Below, piece by piece: positions 45,113-53,183 of a stretch of DNA of 64,000 bases. Under the pieces are notes generated by a model. The model was not told the DNA's origin. It searched no databases and saw only the letters and a list, made by a program, of their open reading frames with translations. The stretch covers positions 18,513-82,512 of the forward strand of contig JBBJNV010000021.1 in assembly GCA_037721215.1 (NCBI GenBank), read 5' to 3'. Made by a program: the position numbers and the translations under genes. The first letter of the stretch is position 1. Each line of letters starts with the position of its first letter. The DNA is from Gemmatimonadaceae bacterium. Lineage in GTDB: Bacteria > Gemmatimonadota > Gemmatimonadetes > Gemmatimonadales > Gemmatimonadaceae.

Positions 45113-46279
45113 ATGACCATCAATCTTCAGGAAACCGTCAACGCTGCTCTCGCGAGCGTGCGCAATAACCGGCTCGGCCTCAACGTGCTTGAAAGCGGTA
45201 TGGCGCGGGACGTAGCCACTACGCTCGATGGCAAAGTTCGGCTGACGCTGCTCATCTCGGCGGCCGACGATGCAACCATCGTCCGTGATGTTCGTCAGGC
45301 GTTGCAACAGATTCCCGGGGTCGTCGATGTTCGGGTTGACGTGAAGGACGCGGCTCAGGCCGCGGGCGGAGGAGACGTGAAATCATCCGCGACGAACGAT
45401 GCGCTTCCTGCCCCCCGGGCGGCGCGGCCACGTGCGCTGCCGGTGATGGGCCAGGACCCGCAATCCCAGCGGGCAGCCGTACCTGCACCGACGCCAGTCA
45501 CTTATCCGAACCTCGGAACGGTGATCGCGATATCGAGCGGGAAGGGAGGTGTAGGCAAATCGACTGTCGCTGTGAACCTTGCAGTCTCGCTTGCCGGCCA
45601 GGGAGCGCGCGTAGGCCTCATGGACGCCGACATTTATGGCCCGAACATACCGCGGATGATGGGAGTCAACGAGCCGCTGCAGGTGGATGCGGAGGGGCGC
45701 ATAATTCCTCTCGAAGCTCATGGCATCAAGCTGGTAAGCATCGGCTTTCTCATCGAACGGGACCAGCCAGCTATCTGGCGCGGACCGATCATAATGAAAG
45801 TAATTACGCAGTTCCTGAGGGACGTCTCCTGGGGGCAGCTCGATTTTCTTCTCGTAGATATGCCGCCCGGCACCGGGGATGCTCAGCTTTCCCTGGTGCA
45901 GGCAACGCGGGTGAGCGGCGCTGTCATAGTGACGACGCCGCAGGACGTCGCGGCGGGCGACGCATTGCGCGGTGCAAAGATGTTTCAGCGGGTAGACGTT
46001 CCCGTTATTGGAGTCATCGAGAATATGAGCTTCTACGAATGCCCCCATTGCGGCAAGCCTGTCGCACTGTTCGGATCGGGAGGCGGCGAGCGGCTTGCTA
46101 CGGAGCTCGGGGTTCCACTGCTCGGACAGATCCCGCTATACGCGCCGGTTCTCGAAGGAGGAGATTCAGGTACACCGATTGTGCTCGGACACCCTGAATC
46201 GCCCGCGTCCAAAGCTCTCATTACGGCCGCGGTGCGCGTTGGTGCCGGCGCGGGCTTTCACGAACCTGCTCGGCCCTAA
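45113..46279 (+). CDS. mrp: Mrp/NBP35-family Fe-S carrier ATPase (ApbC)
   Basis: The 388-residue protein joins an N-terminal MIP18/DUF59-like domain (residues 5-80) to a deviant Walker-A ATPase: SSGKGGVGKSTVAVNLA, then DADIYGPNIPRMMG, DMPPGTGDAQLSL and the CxxC of FYECPHCGKPV that holds a bridging Fe-S cluster. It loads clusters onto apoproteins. It is transcribed divergently from the pyrimidine operon across about 187 nt. Its TAA overlaps the TAG of the convergent yihY-type gene. Confidence 0.94.
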   Translation: MTINLQETVNAALASVRNNRLGLNVLESGMARDVATTLDGKVRLTLLISAADDATIVRDVRQALQQIPGVVDVRVDVKDAAQAAGGGDVKSSATNDALPAPRAARPRALPVMGQDPQSQRAAVPAPTPVTYPNLGTVIAISSGKGGVGKSTVAVNLAVSLAGQGARVGLMDADIYGPNIPRMMGVNEPLQVDAEGRIIPLEAHGIKLVSIGFLIERDQPAIWRGPIIMKVITQFLRDVSWGQLDFLLVDMPPGTGDAQLSLVQATRVSGAVIVTTPQDVAAGDALRGAKMFQRVDVPVIGVIENMSFYECPHCGKPVALFGSGGGERLATELGVPLLGQIPLYAPVLEGGDSGTPIVLGHPESPASKALITAAVRVGAGAGFHEPARP

Positions 46280-47190
46280 AACCGGCCGCGTTCGGCGATA
46301 GCGGCTTGCTCCAGACGCGCGGACGATTTCGCCGGGCTTGGACCATCGACGCGCCCGGTTCCGCAATGGAGCTCAGAGTTGAGCTCGCCGCACACGAGCA
46401 CCACGAACATCGTCAGATACATCCAGGTGAGCAGTATGATGACGCCGCCAATTGTACCGTAGGTCTTGTTGTACGCCCCGAAATTGACGACGTAATACCT
46501 GAACCCGACGGTAATCAGAACCCAGAGGATAACGGCGCAAACCGAACCGACGAGAATGTGGCTTTTTTCCTGTTCGACATGTGGCAGGAAATAATAAGTG
46601 AGCCACATGAAGCCGATAAAAAGGGAGAGGGCAAGAGGGTACTGAATGACGGTCCACACGCGCGCCGTGCCAGTGCCCCAGCCAAAGCTATTCGACAGAA
46701 AACCGATTACCGTTTCTCCTGCGAACATTACGATCATGGCGAATCCAATCACAAAACCCGCACCAAGCATGAACACTACTGCCAGGAGGCGTTTCTTCCA
46801 CCAGGGGCGATCGTCCTTCACGTCATAGGCCTCGTTCAACGCGCCCATTACCGTTCCGACCACTGCAGACCCGGAGAACAGGGCGAGCAAAATGCCAACC
46901 GACATCAGGCCCGGTGCGTTCTCGGCGAAGACTACATCCCGTACGACGTTTTGCAGAAGGAGGTAGGCCTCGGGGGGCAGCGAGGCTGCAAGGCGGGTCA
47001 GAATCCCGTTAACGAGCTTCTGCTCGTCGCCCACGATACTGAAAAGGGGCGCGAGGAAGAGCAGTATCGGAAACAGCGAGAAGAAAAAGCTGTACGCCGA
47101 TTGAGCGGCGAGACCCGGGACGTTGTCACTCAGGACCTCGCTCCCCGTTTTTTTCAATAGTTCGCCGATTCTACGGCCTTTAATCGTCAT
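46276..47190 (-). CDS. YihY/BrkB-family inner-membrane protein
   Basis: From ATG 47190 the protein has 304 residues and about six transmembrane helices. Family features are AAQSAYSFFFSLFPILLFL near the start, SGSAVVGTVMGALNEAYDV in the middle, and YKTYGTIGG-like NKTYGTIGGVIILLTWMYLT near the end. The molecular function of YihY/BrkB proteins is not known despite older RNase-BN labels. No good ribosome site precedes 47190; the frame stays open upstream, so a longer form is possible. It converges with mrp by a few bases. Confidence 0.9.
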   Translation of the reverse strand: MTIKGRRIGELLKKTGSEVLSDNVPGLAAQSAYSFFFSLFPILLFLAPLFSIVGDEQKLVNGILTRLAASLPPEAYLLLQNVVRDVVFAENAPGLMSVGILLALFSGSAVVGTVMGALNEAYDVKDDRPWWKKRLLAVVFMLGAGFVIGFAMIVMFAGETVIGFLSNSFGWGTGTARVWTVIQYPLALSLFIGFMWLTYYFLPHVEQEKSHILVGSVCAVILWVLITVGFRYYVVNFGAYNKTYGTIGGVIILLTWMYLTMFVVLVCGELNSELHCGTGRVDGPSPAKSSARLEQAAIAERGRF

Positions 47191-47236
47191 CCATGGGACA
47201 TCCGCAAATCTGATTCCCTGTCGCCCAACACCGGGA

Positions 47237-48148
47237 TCACATTCCGGTATGACCGTTCTGCTTGAAGTGCCCACGCCACCATGATAGCAATACCGCTCCA
47301 AAGCCCGTCGTAATGGTGACGAAGGTGACCGCCGATGAGAACGAGCCCGCAATCGCACCAATGAGCGGAATGCCGCTTAGCGCAGCCGTCACGAGCCACA
47401 TTGCCAGATAGACGGCGGTGCCTGTCACGAATGCGCGAAGCATTGCTCCGTTTGGCGTGTCGTCGCGGCTCTTGCCGCCCGTTATGGCGGCGCCAGCCAT
47501 CGTCGCGGCGGCAACAAATCCCACCATCGCGATGCCCGCGACCATAAACATGAATGCAATCAGCCCCAGCGGAATCAGCAGTATTCCGATCAGACTCGCG
47601 GTGAGCAGCACCACCACCGCAACGGCGCCGGGAACGATTGCCAGCTGCCCGAGCAGGCCACTACCCAGGGATTTGCCTACACCCTGCCTCATCGTATCGA
47701 TGACAATGGTGAGTTTGTCGGCGCCGAAGGCAAGCAGCGCAAAACCGGCGAGAGCCACAAGAAGCAGCCAGCTTGCGGCGAGCCCCACCGACCGCAACGG
47801 CGAATGGCTGCCGCCGGCACGTGTACTGGTCCGGCCGCGGTAAGCGTTCCGCTCATGAGTCCGGATTCGACCACCAATGGTGCCGCCCTGCTGCCGAACC
47901 CGCCCCATAACGGCAATTGCGTCGCCGGTGACACGTCCGCCGCGATGAACGATCACGTCGCCTTTGATAGCTGTGGCGTTACCGCGAACAGTGCCATAGA
48001 CGTCAAGGTTTCCATCGACTATCACGACGGATCCCCGTGTCGTGACATTCTGACGGATCACGCGGCCGTCCTGCGCGCGAGTGCGAATGGGTATCAGCGC
48101 GGCTGTGACGACAAGAACCCAGAGGGCGATGTAACGAATACGGTTCAC
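47237..48148 (-). CDS. Polymer-forming (bactofilin-like) repeat protein with membrane segments
   Basis: GTG 48148 has AGGAAGG 5 nt upstream and overlaps the previous stop; 303 residues. A signal peptide (MNRIRYIALWVLVVTAALIPI) precedes a right-handed beta-helix-like stretch of repeated turns: GSVVIVDGNLDVYGTVRG, NATAIKGDVIVHRGGRVTG and DAIAVMGRVRQQGGTIGG. This repeat is typical of polymer-forming cytoskeletal proteins, here exported. About four to five transmembrane helices follow, with Gly/Ala-rich cores. It is third in a sigma/anti-sigma gene set, so it may be its effector. The role is unknown. Confidence 0.68.
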   Translation of the reverse strand: MNRIRYIALWVLVVTAALIPIRTRAQDGRVIRQNVTTRGSVVIVDGNLDVYGTVRGNATAIKGDVIVHRGGRVTGDAIAVMGRVRQQGGTIGGRIRTHERNAYRGRTSTRAGGSHSPLRSVGLAASWLLLVALAGFALLAFGADKLTIVIDTMRQGVGKSLGSGLLGQLAIVPGAVAVVVLLTASLIGILLIPLGLIAFMFMVAGIAMVGFVAAATMAGAAITGGKSRDDTPNGAMLRAFVTGTAVYLAMWLVTAALSGIPLIGAIAGSFSSAVTFVTITTGFGAVLLSWWRGHFKQNGHTGM

Positions 48149-48693
48149 GCTGCCTTCCTGCTGGTTGTTGCAGCGGCCTTGAGACCCGCGGCAGCGACTA
48201 CCACCCCCGCCACGAAAGAGCCAGCGATAGCCAGCCCGGAACCCGTGCCGACTGCGGTCGCTGAACTGGCTGCCGTGCCCACCACCGCGCTGGTAGCATC
48301 AGCGCCGAGCGACGCCAGGAATCCGATCGTGCCTTCCCCGAACAGCCGCGCCACGAACACCAGCAAATCGACCTGAAACATCGCAATCAAGGCGACGACA
48401 GACATTGTGACGCTAAGCGATCCGAGCAACGCTACAGCAGCAATCCGCGCGGGAAGGGAACGGGGAAAGTAGTGAGCGGGCCGCGGTGCTTCGTAAATTG
48501 CGGGACTAGGCAAGCGTTCCGACCGCTGCCGAACAGGCCGCGGCTCGACGACGGCCGGAATGCGAACGGACTGGGCAATGTTGACGCGGGCCATGACCAT
48601 GTCCGCAAATCCCGGAGACGGTTCAAAGCTGGGCAGCTCCATCATCGCCGCCGCGATCGGCGCGAATTCTTCGTCTGATTGGTCGTCGGTCAA
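48145..48693 (-). CDS. Putative anti-sigma factor-like membrane protein
   Basis: The start is TTG 48693 with GAGGA upstream; 182 residues. A short acidic N-terminus (MTDDQSDEEFAPIAAAMMEL) resembles the sigma-binding part of small anti-sigma factors but lacks a zinc-binding HxxxCxxC motif. Two hydrophobic stretches follow (AAVALLGSLSVTMSVVALIA and a long Gly/Ala/Val-rich C-terminal segment). Position directly after an ECF-type sigma gene is the main argument for the anti-sigma call. It may instead be an uncharacterised membrane protein. Confidence 0.5.
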   Translation of the reverse strand: MTDDQSDEEFAPIAAAMMELPSFEPSPGFADMVMARVNIAQSVRIPAVVEPRPVRQRSERLPSPAIYEAPRPAHYFPRSLPARIAAVALLGSLSVTMSVVALIAMFQVDLLVFVARLFGEGTIGFLASLGADATSAVVGTAASSATAVGTGSGLAIAGSFVAGVVVAAAGLKAAATTSRKAA

Positions 48694-48770
48694 AAGATCC
48701 TCACAAGTGGCTTACGCAAGCCCTCTACCCAGGGTTTCACGGGAATGGCGATGAAATTCACCGGCCACGA

Positions 48771-49379
48771 TCATCGAACCTCGTCCAGCGCGGCCCGAAG
48801 CTCGTGACGGGCGCGGTGGATATAGGTCTTTACGGTTCCAAGGGGCAGCTTCACGATCTCGGCGATCTCCTCGTACGACCGGTCCTCGACGTGGCGAAGA
48901 AGGATGCACGCGCGATATTCAGGCCGTAGCTGGGCAATGGCAGCTTCGATCGCTGTACCGAGCTCTCGCGACTCGAGCTCCTCGAGCGGCGACTGATCCT
49001 GCGATACCACAGCGATCGACGTTGCGCGCGCACTCTCCACAGTAACCGCGTCGGGCGCGCCTTCTATACTTATGGTGTCCACGCGCCTGCGGCGCAGATG
49101 ATCGATGGTGAGGTTGTTGGCGATCTTGAACAACCAGCTCGAGAACTTGAACTCCGGGCTGTACCGATCGAGGTTGTTCAGAACCTTGATAAAGGTTTCC
49201 TGGGAGAGATCCTCGGCAGTCTCACGGTCGCGAACCATACGGAAAACGAGCGAAAACACGGGTCGTTCGTAGCGCGTAACCAGCTCGCGATACGCCGCCT
49301 CTGATCCCGACTGCGCAAGCGCGACAACGGCGGGATCTGTGAGGCTCGACAGTGGCGGGGTGGCGCGAACAACTGGCAT
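48771..49379 (-). CDS. ECF-type RNA polymerase sigma factor
   Basis: ATG 49379 gives 202 residues; ATG 49430 would add 17 and lies 4 nt from the divergent ubiE start. Region 2 is YRELVTRYERPVFSLVFRMV followed by DRETAEDLSQETFIKVLNNL and the -10 recognition helix FSSWLFKIANNLTIDHLRRR. Region 4 ends with the helix-turn-helix LRHVEDRSYEEIAEIVKL and GTVKTYIHRARHELR. Such factors direct stress- or envelope-related regulons. The gene is followed by a putative anti-sigma and a bactofilin-like gene in the same direction. Confidence 0.93.
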   Translation of the reverse strand: MPVVRATPPLSSLTDPAVVALAQSGSEAAYRELVTRYERPVFSLVFRMVRDRETAEDLSQETFIKVLNNLDRYSPEFKFSSWLFKIANNLTIDHLRRRRVDTISIEGAPDAVTVESARATSIAVVSQDQSPLEELESRELGTAIEAAIAQLRPEYRACILLRHVEDRSYEEIAEIVKLPLGTVKTYIHRARHELRAALDEVR

Positions 49380-49433
49380 TGGCAGCGACAAAGTTAGCTT
49401 GCAGGGCGGGTATGCGCCCGTCAACTTCATCGG

Positions 49434-50189
49434 ATGCCGATTGCATCAGAGGACGCCGCTGCCCTTGAAGCAGCTGCTGGTGGCGCCGAAAAAAGCAGGT
49501 ACGTGCGCCAGATCTTCTCCGACATCGCGCCCCGCTATGATTTGCTGAATCACATCCTCAGTCTGAACATCGACCGGGTGTGGCGCCGGAAGGCAATTGC
49601 AATGTTGAGCGTCGAGAATGATCCATCGGGCCGGTATCTGGATCTGTGCGCTGGCACGCTCGATGTCAGCGCCGCTCTTTCCCGGAAGCGGGGTTTCCGC
49701 GGATCGATAGTTGCCGCTGATTTCGCCGAGCCAATGCTCCGCTTTGGTCGGAGGAAGGTCGCGGGGCAGCCTGTCGACCCAATTGCCGCGGACGCGCTGG
49801 CACTTCCGTTCGCGGCTGGGTCGCTGGCCGGTGCAGTGGTCGCGTTCGGAATCAGAAACGTGGCTGATCTGGATGCCGGGCTTCGCGAGGTGCATCGTGT
49901 GCTTGCACCCGGCGCGCGTTTCGTGATTCTGGAGTTTTCGACTCCCCGCGTACGAATGGTCAACGCGGGATATCAATTCTATTTCAATGAGATATTGCCT
50001 GCCGTAGGTGGTCTGATCAGCGGCCACCGTACTGCGTATCGTTATCTTCCCCGGTCGGTGGCAAACTTTCCGGGGCAGGAAGAGCTGGCCCACCGCATGA
50101 CCATTGCCGGTTTTGAAAACGTCGGCTGGAATTCGCTCACCTTCGGCATCGCCGCGATCCACACCGGCGAGCGCTCCAACATTACGTAA
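49434..50189 (+). CDS. ubiE: Demethylmenaquinone/ubiquinone C-methyltransferase UbiE/MenG
   Basis: The 251-residue SAM-dependent methyltransferase does the C-methylation of demethylmenaquinone. Family motifs are VRQIFSDIAPRYDLLNHILSL at residue 24, the SAM loop YLDLCAGTLDVSAALS, AVVAFGIRNVADL and FVILEFSTPRV. It heads a quinone operon with ubiD, ubiA and ubiX. The start codon faces the divergent sigma gene only a few dozen bases away, and no strong ribosome site is visible. Confidence 0.94.
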   Translation: MPIASEDAAALEAAAGGAEKSRYVRQIFSDIAPRYDLLNHILSLNIDRVWRRKAIAMLSVENDPSGRYLDLCAGTLDVSAALSRKRGFRGSIVAADFAEPMLRFGRRKVAGQPVDPIAADALALPFAAGSLAGAVVAFGIRNVADLDAGLREVHRVLAPGARFVILEFSTPRVRMVNAGYQFYFNEILPAVGGLISGHRTAYRYLPRSVANFPGQEELAHRMTIAGFENVGWNSLTFGIAAIHTGERSNIT

Positions 50190-50194
50190 CCACA

Positions 50195-51676
50195 TTGAGC
50201 CTCGACACACTTTCGGATTTCATCAAGGCAATCGACGGTGCAGGTGAACTGGCACGCGTGACTCATCCAGTGGCCGCAAAGCTTGAGCTGTGTGAGATCG
50301 CCGATCGCATCATGAAACAACCAGGTGGCGGAAAGGCGCTCCTCTTCGAGAATGTCACTCTCGATGATGGGACACGGTCCGCTTATCCAGTCGCAATTAA
50401 TCTCTTCGGATCAATGCGCCGGATGTGTATTTCGCTGGGTGTTGAGAATCTGGATGACATCGGAGCGCGGATTGCGCAGCTTCTGGAGCTGAAGGTGCCC
50501 GACGGAATCCGGGGCAAGCTGTCGATGCTTCCCAGGCTGATGGAGGTAGCAAAATTTCCCCCGCGAATGCGGGGGGGTAAGGCGGCTTGCCATGAGATTG
50601 TACTCCAGGGCACCGACATCGACCTGCGGAAGCTCCCGATCATCACCTGCTGGCCGGAGGATGGGGGGCCATATATCACGCTCCCCATGGTGATCTCGCG
50701 CGACCCGAAGCGTGGTATCCGGAACGTTGGCATGTACAGAGTACAGGTACTGGGGCCGACCACGCTGGCGATGCACTGGCAGCGTCATAAGGTAGGCGCT
50801 GCACACTGGCGCGAGATGGCCGCGGCTGGAAAGACGATGCCGGTATGTATTGTGATTGGAGCCGACCCGGCGTCCGTCTATTCCGCATCGGCCCCTCTCC
50901 CCCCGACAGTTGACGAGTTCATCTTCGCCGGCTTCCTGCGCAAGAGTCCGGTGTCACTCACCAGGGCCATCACCTGCGACCTCGAAGTGCCGGTCGAATC
51001 CGAAATCGTGATCGAGGGCTACATCGACCCTGCCGATGAACTGGTGGTCGAAGGGCCATTCGGCGACCACACCGGTTTTTACTCCGAGGCCGATCTATAT
51101 CCGAAGGTGCACGTGACTGCCGTGACCATGCGCAACTCCCCGGTTTATGCAACGACAATCGTCGGACGCCCGCCAATGGAGGATTACTACCTTGGTCACG
51201 CAACCGAGCGGATTTTTCTGCCGCTGCTCCGTCTCACCATACCCGAGATCGTCGACTACCACATGCCGGCGGAAGGAATCTTTCACAACCTCGTATTCGT
51301 TTCAATCGACAAGCAGTATCCCGGTCAGGCGTACAAAGTCATGCACGCAATGTGGGGCCAGGGGCTGATGGCACTGGCCAAAGTGCTGGTGATCGTGGAT
51401 AAGGAAGTGAACGTGCGCAACGTCCAGGAAGCGTGGTGGGTTGCCCTGAACAACATCGATCCCCAGAGGGATACGCAATTTTCGATGGGCCCGATGGACG
51501 TCCTCGATCATTCGAGCCGCGCGTTCACCTATGGATCGAAGATGGGAATCGATGCCACGCGCAAGTGGCCAGAGGAGGGGTTTACCCGGAACTGGCCAAA
51601 GGTCATCGAGATGGACACGGCAACTAAAAAGGCGGTCGACGGAATGTGGTCACGGCTCGGGCTGGGCACAGCGTGA
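50195..51676 (+). CDS. ubiD: UbiD-family decarboxylase for menaquinone (MqnL-type)
   Basis: The 493-residue protein starts at TTG 50195, 5 nt after the ubiE stop. UbiD enzymes use prenylated FMN to decarboxylate aromatic acids. The cofactor/metal region VEGPFGDHTGFYSEADLYP, the VESEIVIEGYIDPADELV strand and GRPPMEDYYLGHATERIF are characteristic. It works with UbiX, which makes the cofactor and is encoded two genes on. In menaquinone makers using the futalosine route the equivalent set is called MqnP-MqnL-MqnM; which route applies here cannot be fixed from the window. Confidence 0.94.
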   Translation: MSLDTLSDFIKAIDGAGELARVTHPVAAKLELCEIADRIMKQPGGGKALLFENVTLDDGTRSAYPVAINLFGSMRRMCISLGVENLDDIGARIAQLLELKVPDGIRGKLSMLPRLMEVAKFPPRMRGGKAACHEIVLQGTDIDLRKLPIITCWPEDGGPYITLPMVISRDPKRGIRNVGMYRVQVLGPTTLAMHWQRHKVGAAHWREMAAAGKTMPVCIVIGADPASVYSASAPLPPTVDEFIFAGFLRKSPVSLTRAITCDLEVPVESEIVIEGYIDPADELVVEGPFGDHTGFYSEADLYPKVHVTAVTMRNSPVYATTIVGRPPMEDYYLGHATERIFLPLLRLTIPEIVDYHMPAEGIFHNLVFVSIDKQYPGQAYKVMHAMWGQGLMALAKVLVIVDKEVNVRNVQEAWWVALNNIDPQRDTQFSMGPMDVLDHSSRAFTYGSKMGIDATRKWPEEGFTRNWPKVIEMDTATKKAVDGMWSRLGLGTA

Positions 51677-52581
51677 AAACTGCTGTGACCCCGGGTGAAG
51701 GGCAGACCGTCGCGGGCGCTTCGTCGTTGGCGCACTACGTCAATCTGGTAAAACTGCCGCACACGGTATTCGCCCTTCCGTTCGCCCTGGTCGGAGTGAC
51801 ACTCGCAAGCTACCGTGCGCCGGTAACAGTTCGCTCGGTCGTCTGGGTGATCATTGCATTTACCGCCGCCCGGTTCGCCGCAATGGGATTCAACCGGATC
51901 GTTGATCGAGACGTCGATGCACTGAATCCACGCACACGATCCCGCGAGATTCCCTCAGGAACGCTGAGTGTGGGTGCCGCAGCGACCGCAGTGACGATTG
52001 CTTCCGCGGTTTTCATCGCCGCTGCCTGGCAGCTCAGCCCGGTCTGCCTGTTGCTTTCTCCGATTGCGCTCGCGTGGGTTCTGTTCTACAGCTTCACCAA
52101 GCGGTTCACAGGCTGGTGTCACATCGTCCTCGGCATTGGACTGTCGATTGCGCCCGTAGGCGGCTATCTGGCGATTTCGGGACAGTGGAGCGAACCCTGG
52201 TGGCTGTTGATCGCACTGGCACTGGCGGTGGCAACCTGGGTGGGCGGATTCGACATTCTCTACGCGCTTCAGGATGTCGGCTTCGATCGATCGCATGAAC
52301 TTCATTCCCTGCCGGCCGCAGTTGGTGAACGAAAGGCACTCCTGTATGCGCGCGTCTTGCATGTGATGACAGTCGCGATGCTTGCTTCCGTGGGTGTCGC
52401 AGCAAAGGCAGGCTGGGTGTATGCGGCGGGTGTAGCGATCGCCGCATGTATGCTCCTCTACGAACATTCACTCGTCAAGCCGAACGATCTGTCGCGCCTC
52501 GATGCTGCGTTCTTTACCATGAATGGCATCATCAGCATCACCTTTTTCGCTTTCGTCATCGCCGAGCGGCTGGTCGGATGA
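51673..52581 (+). CDS. ubiA: UbiA-family prenyltransferase
   Basis: GTG 51673 overlaps the ubiD TGA (GTGA) and yields 302 residues. The two Asp-rich Mg-prenyl-diphosphate sites are seen: NRIVDRDVDALNPRTRSRE and DILYALQDVGFDRSHELHSL. About eight to nine transmembrane helices are spaced between them. It attaches the polyprenyl chain to the aromatic ring during menaquinone synthesis (MqnP/MenA-like role). Placement between ubiD and ubiX supports one pathway operon. Confidence 0.94.
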   Translation: MKTAVTPGEGQTVAGASSLAHYVNLVKLPHTVFALPFALVGVTLASYRAPVTVRSVVWVIIAFTAARFAAMGFNRIVDRDVDALNPRTRSREIPSGTLSVGAAATAVTIASAVFIAAAWQLSPVCLLLSPIALAWVLFYSFTKRFTGWCHIVLGIGLSIAPVGGYLAISGQWSEPWWLLIALALAVATWVGGFDILYALQDVGFDRSHELHSLPAAVGERKALLYARVLHVMTVAMLASVGVAAKAGWVYAAGVAIAACMLLYEHSLVKPNDLSRLDAAFFTMNGIISITFFAFVIAERLVG

Positions 52582-53183
52582 ATCAGCGTGCGCCGCTGGT
52601 TTTTGGAGTCACGGGCGCGTCCGGTGCACCGTACGCTGTCCGGCTGTTGCAACAACTCGCAGCGGCAGAAATTCATGTGTCGCTGATTGTATCGTCCCAC
52701 GGGATGCGGCTTTTCGAAACGGAGACGGAGATACGATCGATTGACGATCTCCAGCGCGCCGTCGGTGATGACCCCTGGAAGGAATTCGTCACGGTATACA
52801 GCAACGATGACCGGGGCGCGCCTCCAGCCTCGGGTTCGGCGCTTAGCTCCGGGATGGTGATCTGCCCCTGCTCCATGGGAACGCTGTCGGCGATCAGCGC
52901 TGGTGCGTCAAGATCGCTCATTGAAAGGGCTGCTGACGTCGCGCTCAAGGAACATCGCAAGCTCGTTCTCGTGCCCCGTGAGACACCACTCAGCGCGATA
53001 CATCTGGCCAACATGCTGCGGGTAACGCGCGCCGGGGCGGTTGTCCTCCCGGCGGCACCCGCTTTTTACACCCGTCCGTCGACGATTGAAGACATGGTCG
53101 ATTTCATCGTTGCTCGCATACTCGACCAGCTGGACGTTCCCCACGGCCTGGGCAAGCGATGGGATGGGGCGAAGGCAGAGTAG
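52578..53183 (+). CDS. ubiX: UbiX flavin prenyltransferase
   Basis: The 201-residue protein from ATG 52578 (ATGA overlap with ubiA) prenylates FMN to the cofactor needed by UbiD. Motifs: VFGVTGASGAPYAVRLLQQL, VSSHGMRLFETE, CPCSMGTLSAISAGASRSLIERAADV and LVPRETPLSAIHLANML. Length and order match the family. Its TAG directly abuts the CTA of the convergent nuclease gene at 53184, leaving no intergenic base. Confidence 0.95.
   Translation: MNQRAPLVFGVTGASGAPYAVRLLQQLAAAEIHVSLIVSSHGMRLFETETEIRSIDDLQRAVGDDPWKEFVTVYSNDDRGAPPASGSALSSGMVICPCSMGTLSAISAGASRSLIERAADVALKEHRKLVLVPRETPLSAIHLANMLRVTRAGAVVLPAAPAFYTRPSTIEDMVDFIVARILDQLDVPHGLGKRWDGAKAE

Noticed and set aside
44926..45123. 66-residue N-terminal extension of the semialdehyde dehydrogenase
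   Set aside because: The extra sequence does not resemble an aldehyde dehydrogenase start, crosses into the mrp start region, and the family-typical N-terminus begins at 44925.
46265..46290. Bidirectional terminator between mrp and the yihY-type gene
   Set aside because: Only a 5-bp GC stem around the overlapping stop codons and no T-run; too weak to call.
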